Origin: Bacillota bacterium
GTDB taxonomy: Bacteria; Bacillota; Clostridia; Lachnospirales; Lachnospiraceae
DNA length: 16,119 nt
Assembly: GCA_023411225.1 (NCBI GenBank)
Contig: JAEYPA010000002.1
Coordinates: forward strand, 1-16,119
Direction of reading: 5' to 3'
Positions 7,692-14,283 of the stretch are shown here, piece after piece. The notes beneath the pieces were generated by a model, which searched no databases, had not been told where the DNA came from, and worked only from the letters and a program-made list of their open reading frames with translations. Every line of letters begins with the position of its first letter. Positions within the stretch are counted from its first letter, which is position 1. A program made the position numbers and the translations under genes.

Positions 7692-8135
7692 TTATGATAA
7701 CTGTTCCACCAAGATTCCTCTTGATCTTACTGCAGTGTTAAACACAATCTGTGTCGAAGTGTTTCCAAATTTCTGAAGTTGACCAATAAAAGAGTCTAAC
7801 TCCATAGTGCTAGGAAATGCTACTTTAATCAACATAGAATAGGTTCCTGTCACACAATTGCACTCTAACACATTCGGACAATTTTCGATAAATGGATAAA
7901 ATGTACTCTTTTGCTTAGGAGCCATTTCCAAATTAATAAAAGCAGTGATGTGGAACCCTAGTTTTAACATATCAATCTCAGCTTGATAGCCTTTTATGTA
8001 GCCTTCTCTCTCCAGACGATCTATTCTGGAAGAGACAGCCGGTGAAGATAAATATACCTGCTCTGCCAATTGCTTTAAAGAGTAACGAGCATTTTCCTGT
8101 AACAATCCGATTATTTTCATATCAATTTTATCCAT
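7692..8135 (-). CDS. Lrp/AsnC-family transcriptional regulator
   Basis: This 147-residue protein has the Lrp/AsnC length and layout. The N-terminal helix-turn-helix (about 5-50) begins MDKIDMKIIGLLQENARYS and continues with LAEQVYLSSPAVSSRIDRLEREGYIKGY. The C-terminal RAM ligand-binding domain (about 65-145) contains VLECNCVTGTYSMLIKVA, the conserved G-x-Y-D/S-hyphen-L pattern of the family. I chose the ATG at 8133-8135 because AAAGGATG is well spaced for it; an ATG three codons earlier abuts the ribosome site. It precedes the ABC exporter genes in the same direction and may regulate them, probably in response to an amino acid. A hairpin with a U-run lies in its leader (8222-8259), suggesting a second level of control. 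Confidence 0.9.
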   Translation of the reverse strand: MDKIDMKIIGLLQENARYSLKQLAEQVYLSSPAVSSRIDRLEREGYIKGYQAEIDMLKLGFHITAFINLEMAPKQKSTFYPFIENCPNVLECNCVTGTYSMLIKVAFPSTMELDSFIGQLQKFGNTSTQIVFNTAVRSRGILVEQLS

Positions 8136-8221
8136 TCTAATCATCCTTTCTTAATATTGCGGAGCTTGTGCAACCCAGCCTTCTGGCTAAGTAGAAAACC
8201 TTAAGGATATGCTCTTTACCT

Positions 8222-8259
8222 AAAAAAATGGAGCATATGCCCTAACACATATGCTCCAT
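8222..8259 (-). terminator. Attenuator-like hairpin in the leader of the lrp-like gene
   Basis: On the minus strand 12 perfect base pairs (8248-8259 with 8228-8239) close an 8-base loop, and seven U residues follow directly. It has the form of an intrinsic terminator but lies between the best lrp promoter (8286-8314) and the lrp start codon, with no minus-strand gene immediately upstream for it to end. The octamer ATATGCTC of its arm recurs at 8207-8214, so the 3' arm could instead pair with downstream RNA or the repeats could be protein-binding half-sites. Confidence 0.6.
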
Positions 8260-8285
8260 TGCATTGTTTGAATTATTATGCCAAT

Positions 8286-8314
8286 ATTATAACTTCATTT
8301 TCCCAAATTTACAA
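8286..8314 (-). promoter_or_regulatory. Promoter of the lrp-like gene
   Basis: On the minus strand TTGTAA (8309-8314) is followed after 17 bases by a perfect TATAAT (8286-8291). The start would be near 8279, about 145 bases before the lrp start codon. I see no better promoter between the attenuator hairpin and the gene. Confidence 0.5.
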
Positions 8315-8405
8315 GCAATATTTTTATTTTTTTTAATCAAAACAGTCTCTTCGGTTAAAATAATAAGGGGGTAAACTTATACTACTTAATTTTGCCATCT
8401 GTAGA

Positions 8406-8425
8406 AAGATTTAAAAGTAAATCTT
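8406..8425. repeat. Small AT-rich inverted repeat in the lrp/PAP2 intergenic region
   Basis: AAGATTTA and TAAATCTT form perfect 8-base arms around AAAG. It lies 30 bases before the -35 of the rightward phosphatase promoter, a possible regulator site, though short AT-rich palindromes also arise by chance. The rest of the gap from 8315 to 8454 shows only AT-rich sequence and no coding frame. Confidence 0.3.
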
Positions 8426-8454
8426 AAGCCTTTCTTAAATCTACATTTGTCCAG

Positions 8455-8483
8455 TTGCACGTCAATTCTCACTGTGCTATAAT
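8455..8483 (+). promoter_or_regulatory. Extended -10 promoter of the variant PAP2 phosphatase gene
   Basis: TTGCAC (8455-8460) is followed after 17 bases by a perfect TATAAT (8478-8483), preceded by TGC, which makes an extended -10. The start would be near 8490, 25 bases before the ATG at 8515. This promoter covers the region where the reading frame is still open upstream, so it rules out a start at 8455. Confidence 0.7.
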
Positions 8484-8514
8484 CCAACGTGAGACTAGAA
8501 AGGCAGGTATATAT

Positions 8515-9189
8515 ATGAAAACATTTTTAAATAAATATAAGCATGCCTGGGTATTATTATACTTCTTCATTTATATGCCTTGGTTTCTCATACTGGAATC
8601 TAAGGTTGTTACAGATTACACTGTAGTTACCATAGACATAGATAAATGGATCCCTTTTAACGAATTATTCGTCATTCCATATTTGCTTTGGTTTGCCTAT
8701 ATCGCTGCTACCATTACCTTTTTCTTTTTTACTTCAAAAAAAGAATTCTATCAATGCTGTGGCTTTCTATTTATTGGTATGACCATTTGCCTAATTATCT
8801 ATACCATCTGGCCAAACGGACAGAATTTGAGACCAACGACATTTGCAAGAGATAATATCCTGGTGGATATCGCCAAAACTTTATATAGTACAGATACTGC
8901 TACCAACGTATGTCCTAGCATCCACGTCTTTAACTCCATTGGTGCCCATATTGCCATCGCCAAGAGCAAACGACTTCGCAATCACAAATGGGTGGTTACA
9001 GCTTCCTTCATTTTAATGATACTGATTTGTCTGTCAACCATGTTCTTGAAGCAGCATTCTGCTTTCGACGTAATTTGTTCGGTTCTACTTAGCGGATTTA
9101 TGTATGTCATAGTTTACATGGTAGATTACAACAAGCTGATTGCAGTGATTAAAGCAAAGAAAAAGGTTCGTTCCAACTTGCGTGTGTAA
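8515..9189 (+). CDS. Membrane phosphatase of the PAP2 superfamily (PAP2_3/Aur1-like variant)
   Basis: This 224-residue integral membrane protein has about six hydrophobic segments (near 11-28, 48-72, 80-99, 160-178 and 186-205, plus a weaker one near 135-150). The phosphatase motifs occur in the variant form: LRP at 105-107, CPSIHV at 133-138 with H137, and KQHSAFD at 179-185 with H181 and D185. PSIH in place of PSGH and K-Q-H in place of the usual S-R run are seen in the PAP2_3 group that includes inositolphosphoryl transferases. A lipid phosphate or phosphodiester substrate is likely; which one is unknown. I start at the ATG at 8515, with AGGCAGG upstream and the promoter ending at 8483. 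It stands alone, with its own terminator at 9206-9234. Confidence 0.85.
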   Translation: MKTFLNKYKHAWVLLYFFIYMPWFLILESKVVTDYTVVTIDIDKWIPFNELFVIPYLLWFAYIAATITFFFFTSKKEFYQCCGFLFIGMTICLIIYTIWPNGQNLRPTTFARDNILVDIAKTLYSTDTATNVCPSIHVFNSIGAHIAIAKSKRLRNHKWVVTASFILMILICLSTMFLKQHSAFDVICSVLLSGFMYVIVYMVDYNKLIAVIKAKKKVRSNLRV

Positions 9190-9205
9190 TTTAATATAAG
9201 TGTGT

Positions 9206-9234
9206 AAAAGGCTTCCCAGTGGGAAGCCTTTTTT
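9206..9234. terminator. Terminator after the variant PAP2 phosphatase gene
   Basis: A 12-base-pair perfect stem (9206-9217 with 9221-9232) has a 3-base loop and a run of Ts on the right, 16 bases after the stop codon. The A residues on its left also give a short U-run for transcripts arriving from the acetyltransferase gene on the other strand. Confidence 0.88.
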
Positions 9235-9245
9235 GTATGTAATAA

Positions 9246-9695
9246 CTAATTATCCAATCTTTTTTTTAAATAGTATTGTTTAATGTCATCTGGAAAATCA
9301 CTCAAGGTGGCAAATACTTCGTAGCAATGTTTTTTATAAAAATCTAAAGCTTGAAAACTAAATGTTTCTAAATAGATAAAAGTGCATTCTCTTTCTATTG
9401 CTACTTGTTCTACCTTTGCTAATAATTCTGTTCCTAACCTCATTTTACGATGTGACTCTTCAATCCATAATAATTCTACATGCATGCTATTTAAGTAGAT
9501 TTTTGTTAATATTCCAGCAATAATAACATTTTTCTCATCTCTTATGACCAATCTATATGGCTCGTAAAAGGAATAATTAGACATGGGACCAATAGTATGA
9601 TTGTATTGAATAATACCCTCCCATAAATAATTTATATCTTCTTGAGTACATATAGTGCTGAACTCATATTCATCAGGTATAACATGTAAATCCAT
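9246..9695 (-). CDS. GNAT-family N-acetyltransferase
   Basis: This 149-residue cytoplasmic acetyltransferase has the size and order of the GNAT fold. The strand before the acetyl-CoA loop is VELLWIEESHRKMRLGTELL, in which R-x-x-x-L-G-T takes the place of the Q/R-x-x-G-x-G/A pyrophosphate-binding motif. It is followed by a helix, then TFIYLETFSFQALDFYKKHCYEV, the usual motif B with the tyrosine after ALDFY. The acceptor substrate cannot be read from sequence. I prefer the ATG at 9693-9695, which has GGAGGG six bases upstream, to a GTG nine codons earlier that lacks a ribosome site. It follows the nucleoside phosphorylase gene by 52 bases in the same direction and is probably cotranscribed with it. 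Confidence 0.85.
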   Translation of the reverse strand: MDLHVIPDEYEFSTICTQEDINYLWEGIIQYNHTIGPMSNYSFYEPYRLVIRDEKNVIIAGILTKIYLNSMHVELLWIEESHRKMRLGTELLAKVEQVAIERECTFIYLETFSFQALDFYKKHCYEVFATLSDFPDDIKQYYLKKRLDN

Positions 9696-9747
9696 TATTT
9701 CCCTCCATTTCTTTTTATTCACATTATCTTATCCCTTCTCCTTCCAA

Positions 9748-10548
9748 TTAGAAATTACAGTCTTCATATAACCTCTCCCTTTTTTTAGTTATTCTTTCTG
9801 CCATTTCCATGGCCAACTGCCCAATTATGTTCTTTTCCAACATTTTCTTAGAGTATCCCAGACTTCTGGCCTCCCACTCATCGTTGTCTAGGTTATCCGC
9901 CGCATAAAAGAAATAAAATACCTCTTTTTCTCTGAACTTTGCCAAGGCCGTAACTGCTGAACACTCCATATCCACACATATACAGCCATTTTCCTTTCTC
10001 CTTTTTACCTTTTCTCTAGTTTCTCTATAAAAGGCATCTGTGCTCCATACTTTTCCTACCGTATATGTACATTTATATCGATTCAGAATGAGAATAAACT
10101 CTTCCACATACTTTTCATTTACTGCCATCTCATCTCCTGCTGGAGCATAATGATAGCTGGTACCCTCATCTCTTAAGGCTGCTGTAGGAATAATAATTGA
10201 GCAGTCCTCTATGCCTGCATCCAACACTCCGCAGACACCAAAAAGTACAAGCTGATCAACACCCATTGCAAATATCTCCTCCAAAACCCCAACACATCCA
10301 GCTGCTCCAACATAAGAGTTAAATATTGCAATATCTATGCCATGATAAGTTACTTTATAGATCGGTAGATCCATATTGGCCACACTTATTGTAGCAATAT
10401 GTTCTCCCTGTAATTCATTCAATAACCGATCAAAGATTATATGCGAAAAGCAAGATACTGCAATTCTTGGTACATCTTCTCTCCGTTCGACAATATCAAA
10501 TGGGTTAATCATTGCATTCTTATCTGGATCAAATTCTTCTAGCAACAA
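9748..10548 (-). CDS. Nucleoside phosphorylase, uridine-phosphorylase-like
   Basis: This 266-residue protein belongs to the PNP/UDP phosphorylase family, which splits nucleosides with phosphate to a base and ribose-1-phosphate. Visible are FGVCGVLDAGI (substrate pocket, about 102-112), IPTAALRDEGTSYHY (about 121-135), STDAFYRET (about 169-177) and VDMECSAVTALA (about 192-203), where the M-E pair contacts the ribose. The IRDEGTSYHY and YRET forms are those of the Udp-like group COG2820; the true base preference is uncertain. The N-terminal 30 residues are an extension relative to the core. The start is TTG at 10546-10548, with AGGAGG seven bases upstream. It appears to be the first gene of a two-gene unit with the acetyltransferase. 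Confidence 0.88.
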   Translation of the reverse strand: MLLEEFDPDKNAMINPFDIVERREDVPRIAVSCFSHIIFDRLLNELQGEHIATISVANMDLPIYKVTYHGIDIAIFNSYVGAAGCVGVLEEIFAMGVDQLVLFGVCGVLDAGIEDCSIIIPTAALRDEGTSYHYAPAGDEMAVNEKYVEEFILILNRYKCTYTVGKVWSTDAFYRETREKVKRRKENGCICVDMECSAVTALAKFREKEVFYFFYAADNLDNDEWEARSLGYSKKMLEKNIIGQLAMEMAERITKKRERLYEDCNF

Positions 10549-10586
10549 AGTATCTCCTCCTTACTTCTTCTAATACATTTCCAAAT

Positions 10587-10615
10587 ATTATAACATATTG
10601 GGTATTTTTAATACA
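10587..10615 (-). promoter_or_regulatory. Possible promoter of the nucleoside phosphorylase gene
   Basis: On the minus strand a perfect TATAAT (10587-10592) lies 32 bases or so before the expected leader. The -35 at 17 bases, TGTATT (10610-10615), is weak, so an activator or a different spacing may be needed. Confidence 0.35.
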
Positions 10616-10682
10616 TTAAAATACTTATTTATTAACCCAATCTTTCCTATCTCTATACTATTCTCAACTCTTCCACTGGCTT

Positions 10683-10807
10683 AGCTTTTATATGACAATC
10701 ATGCGCAGCATGACAAAGAGCCCCGAAAGGGGTGGGAAAATAAGTTCTCTTTCTTATTTTCCACACCCTTCTCGGGGCTCTGGTAAGCGTAGCATGTCAT
10801 AAGAGCT
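10683..10807. repeat. Long imperfect inverted repeat, about 125 bases
   Basis: The two halves run from AGCT at 10683 to AGCT at 10807 and mirror each other. Outer arms are TATGACA (10691-10697) and TGTCATA (10795-10801); inner arms contain GAGCCCCGA/TCGGGGCTC and GGAAAATAAG or its near copy with CTTATTTTCC, around an 8-base loop TTCTCTTT. The left half also holds a smaller hairpin TCATGC-GCA-GCATGA (10699-10713). It starts 3 bases after the glycosyltransferase stop codon. There is no U-run after the stem on either strand, so it is not a standard terminator; a palindromic mobile element (MITE or REP-like), a structured RNA end, or an unusual terminator are the alternatives. No coding frame lies in 10549-10810. 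Confidence 0.7.
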
Positions 10808-10810
10808 ACT

Positions 10811-11827
10811 CTAGTTAAATCCGAATATCTTCTGGGAAATAGTATATCCTGACAGAATAATTCTTTTTCCGAATCTTCCCGGTAGGCTCATGGCACGACC
10901 TAGGAATGTCTTCTTCACCATAGTATAAAGGGTCGGATCCTTATCCCTAAGGTAAGCCCAGATCTCCTCAATATCCTTCCTATCCTGCTCCTGTCCCCTT
11001 TTCAATAAAAAGACAGTACAAATGGTCATCATCATGGACATGTATTTTATCATATACTTTCTCAGTTTTACTTCTTTAATATCTTCTACCCTGGTCTGAT
11101 CAATCATCTGTCGGGTTACCCGAAGCTGCTGATCCATTCTTCCCATCATCACCTTCTCGTTGACGGACTGATCTTCACGACCGATAAAGTATCTATATAG
11201 ATCTACATCTACATAAACCATCGTTTTGACAAACGGAAGAGGGTAATAAACAAAAATGTTATCCACATAGAAAGTGTGTTTTGGTAGTTTTAATCCACAA
11301 TCCTTCAACATCTGGGTACGATAGAATACTGAGTGCATGATGACATACTGGCTCTGACCGAAATGTCCCACCTCATCCCATCCAAAAACCTTATTTTGTG
11401 GGAATATGCCAGTATATTTTATCACCTTTTGTTTGTTTAAGGCTACTTTCTCATAAACATAATTGGCAAGATACATATCCACCATCTGATCCTTGGCTAT
11501 GTTGTCCTTCATTACCTGAAGCATCTTCTTGAAGGCAGCTTCCTCTACCCAGTCGTCACTGTCTACAACCTTATAATATAGACCTGTAGCATGTTTTAAG
11601 CCTGTATTGACTGCTTCTCCATGACCACCATTTTCCTGGCTAATTGCTAAGACCTGGCCGGGATATTGGGCCGCATACTCCTTTGCAATGGTCTGTGTGT
11701 TATCCTTGGAACCATCATTTACAATAATGATTTCCACGTCTTCTCCGCCTGTAAGTAATGTCTCTATTGCGTGTCTCATATACTCTTGTGAATTATAGCA
11801 AGGAATCGCTACTGATAATACTCTCAT
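10811..11827 (-). CDS. Family 2 glycosyltransferase
   Basis: The 338-residue protein has a GT-A fold of the GT2 family. IPCYNSQEYM lies at about 8-17, VNDGSKDNT at 36-44, and the metal and nucleotide-sugar site DSDDW at 89-93; the C-terminal 200 residues are an accessory part without recognised motifs. No clear membrane segments are seen, so the enzyme probably works at the inner membrane face. It transfers a sugar from a nucleotide donor to an unknown acceptor, perhaps a cell-wall or lipid-linked glycan. The ATG is preceded by AGGTG. It lies 78 bases after a PAP2 phosphatase gene in the same direction but has its own good promoter (11881-11909). The long inverted repeat follows the stop codon directly. 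Confidence 0.9.
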   Translation of the reverse strand: MRVLSVAIPCYNSQEYMRHAIETLLTGGEDVEIIIVNDGSKDNTQTIAKEYAAQYPGQVLAISQENGGHGEAVNTGLKHATGLYYKVVDSDDWVEEAAFKKMLQVMKDNIAKDQMVDMYLANYVYEKVALNKQKVIKYTGIFPQNKVFGWDEVGHFGQSQYVIMHSVFYRTQMLKDCGLKLPKHTFYVDNIFVYYPLPFVKTMVYVDVDLYRYFIGREDQSVNEKVMMGRMDQQLRVTRQMIDQTRVEDIKEVKLRKYMIKYMSMMMTICTVFLLKRGQEQDRKDIEEIWAYLRDKDPTLYTMVKKTFLGRAMSLPGRFGKRIILSGYTISQKIFGFN

Positions 11828-11880
11828 GATACACCTTTCACGCTTCTGCGTTCCTTTTTTTCTAAACTAAAGATAAAACT

Positions 11881-11909
11881 ATTGTATCTTTCACATCCCA
11901 ACTAATCAA
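11881..11909 (-). promoter_or_regulatory. Promoter of the glycosyltransferase gene
   Basis: On the minus strand TTGATT (11904-11909) is followed after 17 bases by TACAAT (11881-11886, 5 of 6). The -35 overlaps the stop codon of the PAP2 gene. The start would be near 11874, giving a leader of about 47 bases. Confidence 0.55.
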
Positions 11910-12466
11910 GCATTATTCGAGGGATGTCTTCTAAAACTTATCTTATCTGGAACAAATCGATCAAATATACCTTTCATTGTAAATGTTACAAACATTGCCA
12001 ACAATATCCCACCTAAAATGTCTGTTGGGAAATGCACATATAAATACATTCTGGAGAATGCAATTATCGAGGCCAGTATTAGCGCTGCAAGGCCCCATTT
12101 TTTGCGATAAAAAAATATGGTAATGGCACTATTAAAGCTTGCCAAGGTATGACCAGATGGAAAGGAATAATCCAACTGTTCTTTAATCAACAACGAAATG
12201 TTGGTGTTAATGGTATATGGCCGTTCTCTGGCTATCATATTTTTTAAAATTAGGTTACCAAGGAGATATCCTAAAGCCATAGCTGCTAACATTTGAAATC
12301 CCATTTTCCTCGTTTTTATTGAAAATAGGAAGGAAATTCCTAGAAGTATCCAAAATATACCCGCATCCCCCAAATGAGTAATTGGTGGCAACACTTTATC
12401 CAAAAACTCACATTTCATATGATTCTGAATAAAATCCAAAATATTTAAATCAAACTCTGTAATCAC
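11906..12466 (-). CDS. PAP2-family phosphatase (undecaprenyl-pyrophosphatase-like)
   Basis: This 186-residue membrane phosphatase has all three classical motifs: KNMIARERP at residues 75-83 (K-x6-R-P), PSGH at 103-106, and SRMYLYVHFPTD at 138-149 with the catalytic histidine at 145 and aspartate at 149. About five hydrophobic segments surround them. Enzymes of this type remove phosphate from lipid pyrophosphates, such as undecaprenyl pyrophosphate (BcrC/YbjG), or from phosphatidic acid and phosphatidylglycerophosphate. I place the start at GTG 12464-12466, because GGAG lies eight bases before it; the GTG three codons earlier overlaps that site. The gene begins 19 bases after the pdp stop codon, so it is probably transcribed with the deo genes, although its role differs from theirs. 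Confidence 0.9.
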   Translation of the reverse strand: MITEFDLNILDFIQNHMKCEFLDKVLPPITHLGDAGIFWILLGISFLFSIKTRKMGFQMLAAMALGYLLGNLILKNMIARERPYTINTNISLLIKEQLDYSFPSGHTLASFNSAITIFFYRKKWGLAALILASIIAFSRMYLYVHFPTDILGGILLAMFVTFTMKGIFDRFVPDKISFRRHPSNNA

Positions 12467-12485
12467 ACTTATCACTCCAATTATA

Positions 12486-13808
12486 CTAGTATCTCTCTAC
12501 ATGGTCCATGGTAACTCTGGCATAGATATGAGGACGTGTTGTAGGTTTCGCTTCACCAATGGTATAAGCTTCGGCAAACATATCCTTTGCCTCTTGTAAG
12601 GCCTCTTTCTTATCTGTATATAGAATGCCAAGAACATCTCCTGTTTGTACTTTATCACCATACTTTTTAAGAAGGCGGATACCAGCACTATAGTCAATCA
12701 AACTTTCCTTAGTCTCTCTACCGGCTCCTAATACAACAGAAGTAATGCCTACTTCTTCAGCGTTAATATGAGTAACATAGCCGGATTGTTCAGCCCGCAC
12801 TTGATGCTCATATTGAGCTTTCTTAAACAATTCTGGGTTACGGATATATGAGGCATCTCCAGACTGAGCTTCTACAAGCTCTATAAACTTCTCAAAAGCT
12901 CTTCCACTTTCTAGGGCTTCTTCCACCTGTTTTATACAATCCTTCCTATTACCCTTGTCAGCCAAATATAGCATGTTAGCTGCCAGCTGGACACAAACCT
13001 CAGTCAAATCCTTAGGGCCCTTACCCTGTAGGGTCTCAATTGCCTCAATTACCTCCATTGAGTTACCAATGTCGTTACCTAATGGGCTGTCCATGTCGGT
13101 AATGAGGGCTACAGTTCTTCGGTGATTGTGCTCTCCTATGGCAACCATTTTCTTCGCCAACTCAATAGCATCCTCGACACTTTTCATAAATGCACCGCTT
13201 CCGGTCTTTACATCCAGAAGAATAGCATCACTTCCTGCTGCTAATTTCTTACTCATAATAGAAGCTGCAATCAGAGGAATACTCTCTACTGTGGCAGTTA
13301 CATCACGAAGGGCGTACATCTTTTTATCGGCTGGTGCCAGGTTACCGGACTGTCCGATTACTGCTACGCCGGTTTTATTAACAATATCAAAGAATTCTTC
13401 TCTAGGAATGGCAGTTTGAAGGCCAGGAATACTTTCTAATTTATCTACAGTCCCTCCAGTATGACCAAGCCCCCTACCTGACATCTTTGCTACCTTTACG
13501 CCACAGGAGGCTACAATGGGAGCAACAATAAGGGTAGTCTTGTCGCCTACGCCACCTGTACTATGCTTGTCTACTTTCATACCCTTTATAGCACTTAAAT
13601 CTACCATATCCCCTGAGTGCGCCATGGCATCTGTCAACATAGCGGTCTCTTCATCGTTCATTCCTTTAAAATAAATGGCCATCAGCATGGCAGACATCTG
13701 ATAATCTGGGATAGTTCCTACAGCATACTCATGAATCATGTATGTAAGTTCTTCCCTAGTTAATGTTCCACCATTTCTCTTTTTCATAATCAGATCATAC
13801 ATTCTCAT
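12486..13808 (-). CDS. pdp: Pyrimidine-nucleoside phosphorylase
   Basis: This 440-residue cytoplasmic enzyme cleaves thymidine, deoxyuridine and uridine with phosphate to the base and (deoxy)ribose-1-phosphate. The family signature is KHSTGGVGDK at 81-90 and SGRGLGHTGGTVDKLE at 110-125, the phosphate and substrate loop. Length and motifs fit the Gram-positive Pdp, which accepts both uridine and thymidine, rather than the narrower DeoA, although the two are close. The first ATG (13806-13808) is used because AAGGAG lies ten bases upstream. It follows cdd after 47 bases, and a hairpin occupies that gap. The position in deoD-deoC-cdd-pdp order gives it its role in nucleoside catabolism. Confidence 0.95.
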   Translation of the reverse strand: MRMYDLIMKKRNGGTLTREELTYMIHEYAVGTIPDYQMSAMLMAIYFKGMNDEETAMLTDAMAHSGDMVDLSAIKGMKVDKHSTGGVGDKTTLIVAPIVASCGVKVAKMSGRGLGHTGGTVDKLESIPGLQTAIPREEFFDIVNKTGVAVIGQSGNLAPADKKMYALRDVTATVESIPLIAASIMSKKLAAGSDAILLDVKTGSGAFMKSVEDAIELAKKMVAIGEHNHRRTVALITDMDSPLGNDIGNSMEVIEAIETLQGKGPKDLTEVCVQLAANMLYLADKGNRKDCIKQVEEALESGRAFEKFIELVEAQSGDASYIRNPELFKKAQYEHQVRAEQSGYVTHINAEEVGITSVVLGAGRETKESLIDYSAGIRLLKKYGDKVQTGDVLGILYTDKKEALQEAKDMFAEAYTIGEAKPTTRPHIYARVTMDHVERY

Positions 13809-13840
13809 ATTACAAGATCTCCTTTTAGCGGGGTTAAGCC

Positions 13841-13859
13841 CTAAGGAAACCTTCCTTAG
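13841..13859 (-). other. Intercistronic hairpin overlapping the cdd stop codon
   Basis: CTAAGGAA and TTCCTTAG are perfect 8-base arms around a 3-base spacer. In the leftward message the first arm starts with the last base of the cdd isoleucine codon region and contains the cdd UAA stop (13856-13858). There is no U-run after it, so it is not a terminator; a role in message stability, processing or translation of pdp is possible. Confidence 0.45.
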
Positions 13860-14266
13860 ATCAGGCTATCCGGTCCAAATCCCAAGGGAAGTATTTCCTC
13901 TAGCGTGTATTCTATATAATCCGTAGTTGTTTTTGCTAAAATAACCTTAAACTCGCTAGGGTTACAGAATTCTCTCATTACCTGTCTGCAAATTCCACAT
14001 GGGGAACAGTGAGTAGTTATTTTTCCTTCCATGCCACCTACGATGACAATATAGGAAAAATCACGCACGCCTTCACTAATAGCCTTAAAAAATGCAGTTC
14101 TTTCTGCACAATTCGTGGCTGGATAGGAAGCATTTTCAATATTTACGCCGGTATAACAAGTTCCATCAGAAGCAACCAAAACAGCTGCCACATGAAACTT
14201 GGAGTACGGAACATAACAGTTTTGTAACGCATTTATAGCCTGCCCAATTGCCTGTTCAACCTGCAT
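13856..14266 (-). CDS. cdd: Cytidine deaminase
   Basis: The 136-residue zinc enzyme turns cytidine and deoxycytidine into uridine and deoxyuridine, feeding pdp next to it. The zinc ligands are C53 in NCAERTAFF, with E55 as proton shuttle, and C90 and C93 in the CSPCGICRQ motif. Three cysteines instead of a histidine and two cysteines, and a length near 136, mark the tetrameric type found in Bacillus. The ATG has GAGGTGA before it and the gene follows deoC after 17 bases, so it is part of the same transcript. Identification is strong. Confidence 0.95.
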   Translation of the reverse strand: MQVEQAIGQAINALQNCYVPYSKFHVAAVLVASDGTCYTGVNIENASYPATNCAERTAFFKAISEGVRDFSYIVIVGGMEGKITTHCSPCGICRQVMREFCNPSEFKVILAKTTTDYIEYTLEEILPLGFGPDSLI

Positions 14267-14283
14267 ACAATCACCTCTTGGGA

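Noticed and set aside
8144..8280. T-box or amino-acid riboswitch in the lrp leader
   Set aside because: The conserved T-box core (AGGGUGGNACCGCG) is absent and the leader before the terminator is only about 20 bases, too short for a specifier domain.
8455..8514. An upstream extension of the variant PAP2 gene to TTG at 8455
   Set aside because: The extension covers the promoter (-35 at 8455, -10 at 8478) and would precede the transcript start; the ATG at 8515 has a ribosome site.
10717..10780. Inner part of the long inverted repeat as an intrinsic terminator
   Set aside because: The G-C stem is followed by TTTGTC on the minus strand and TGGTAA on the plus strand, so there is no adequate U-run.
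12480..12508. Internal promoter TGGACC-17-TATAAT just before the PAP2 gene
   Set aside because: The transcript would begin near 12473, after the GGAG ribosome site that supports the GTG start, so it would make a message without a usable ribosome site. Not listed as a feature.
3530..13835. Shared 13-mer GGGTTAAGCCCTA near 3534-3546 (minus strand) and 13831-13843 (plus strand)
   Set aside because: A few chance 13-mer matches are expected in a window of this size, the word is nearly palindromic, and its surroundings are not alike.
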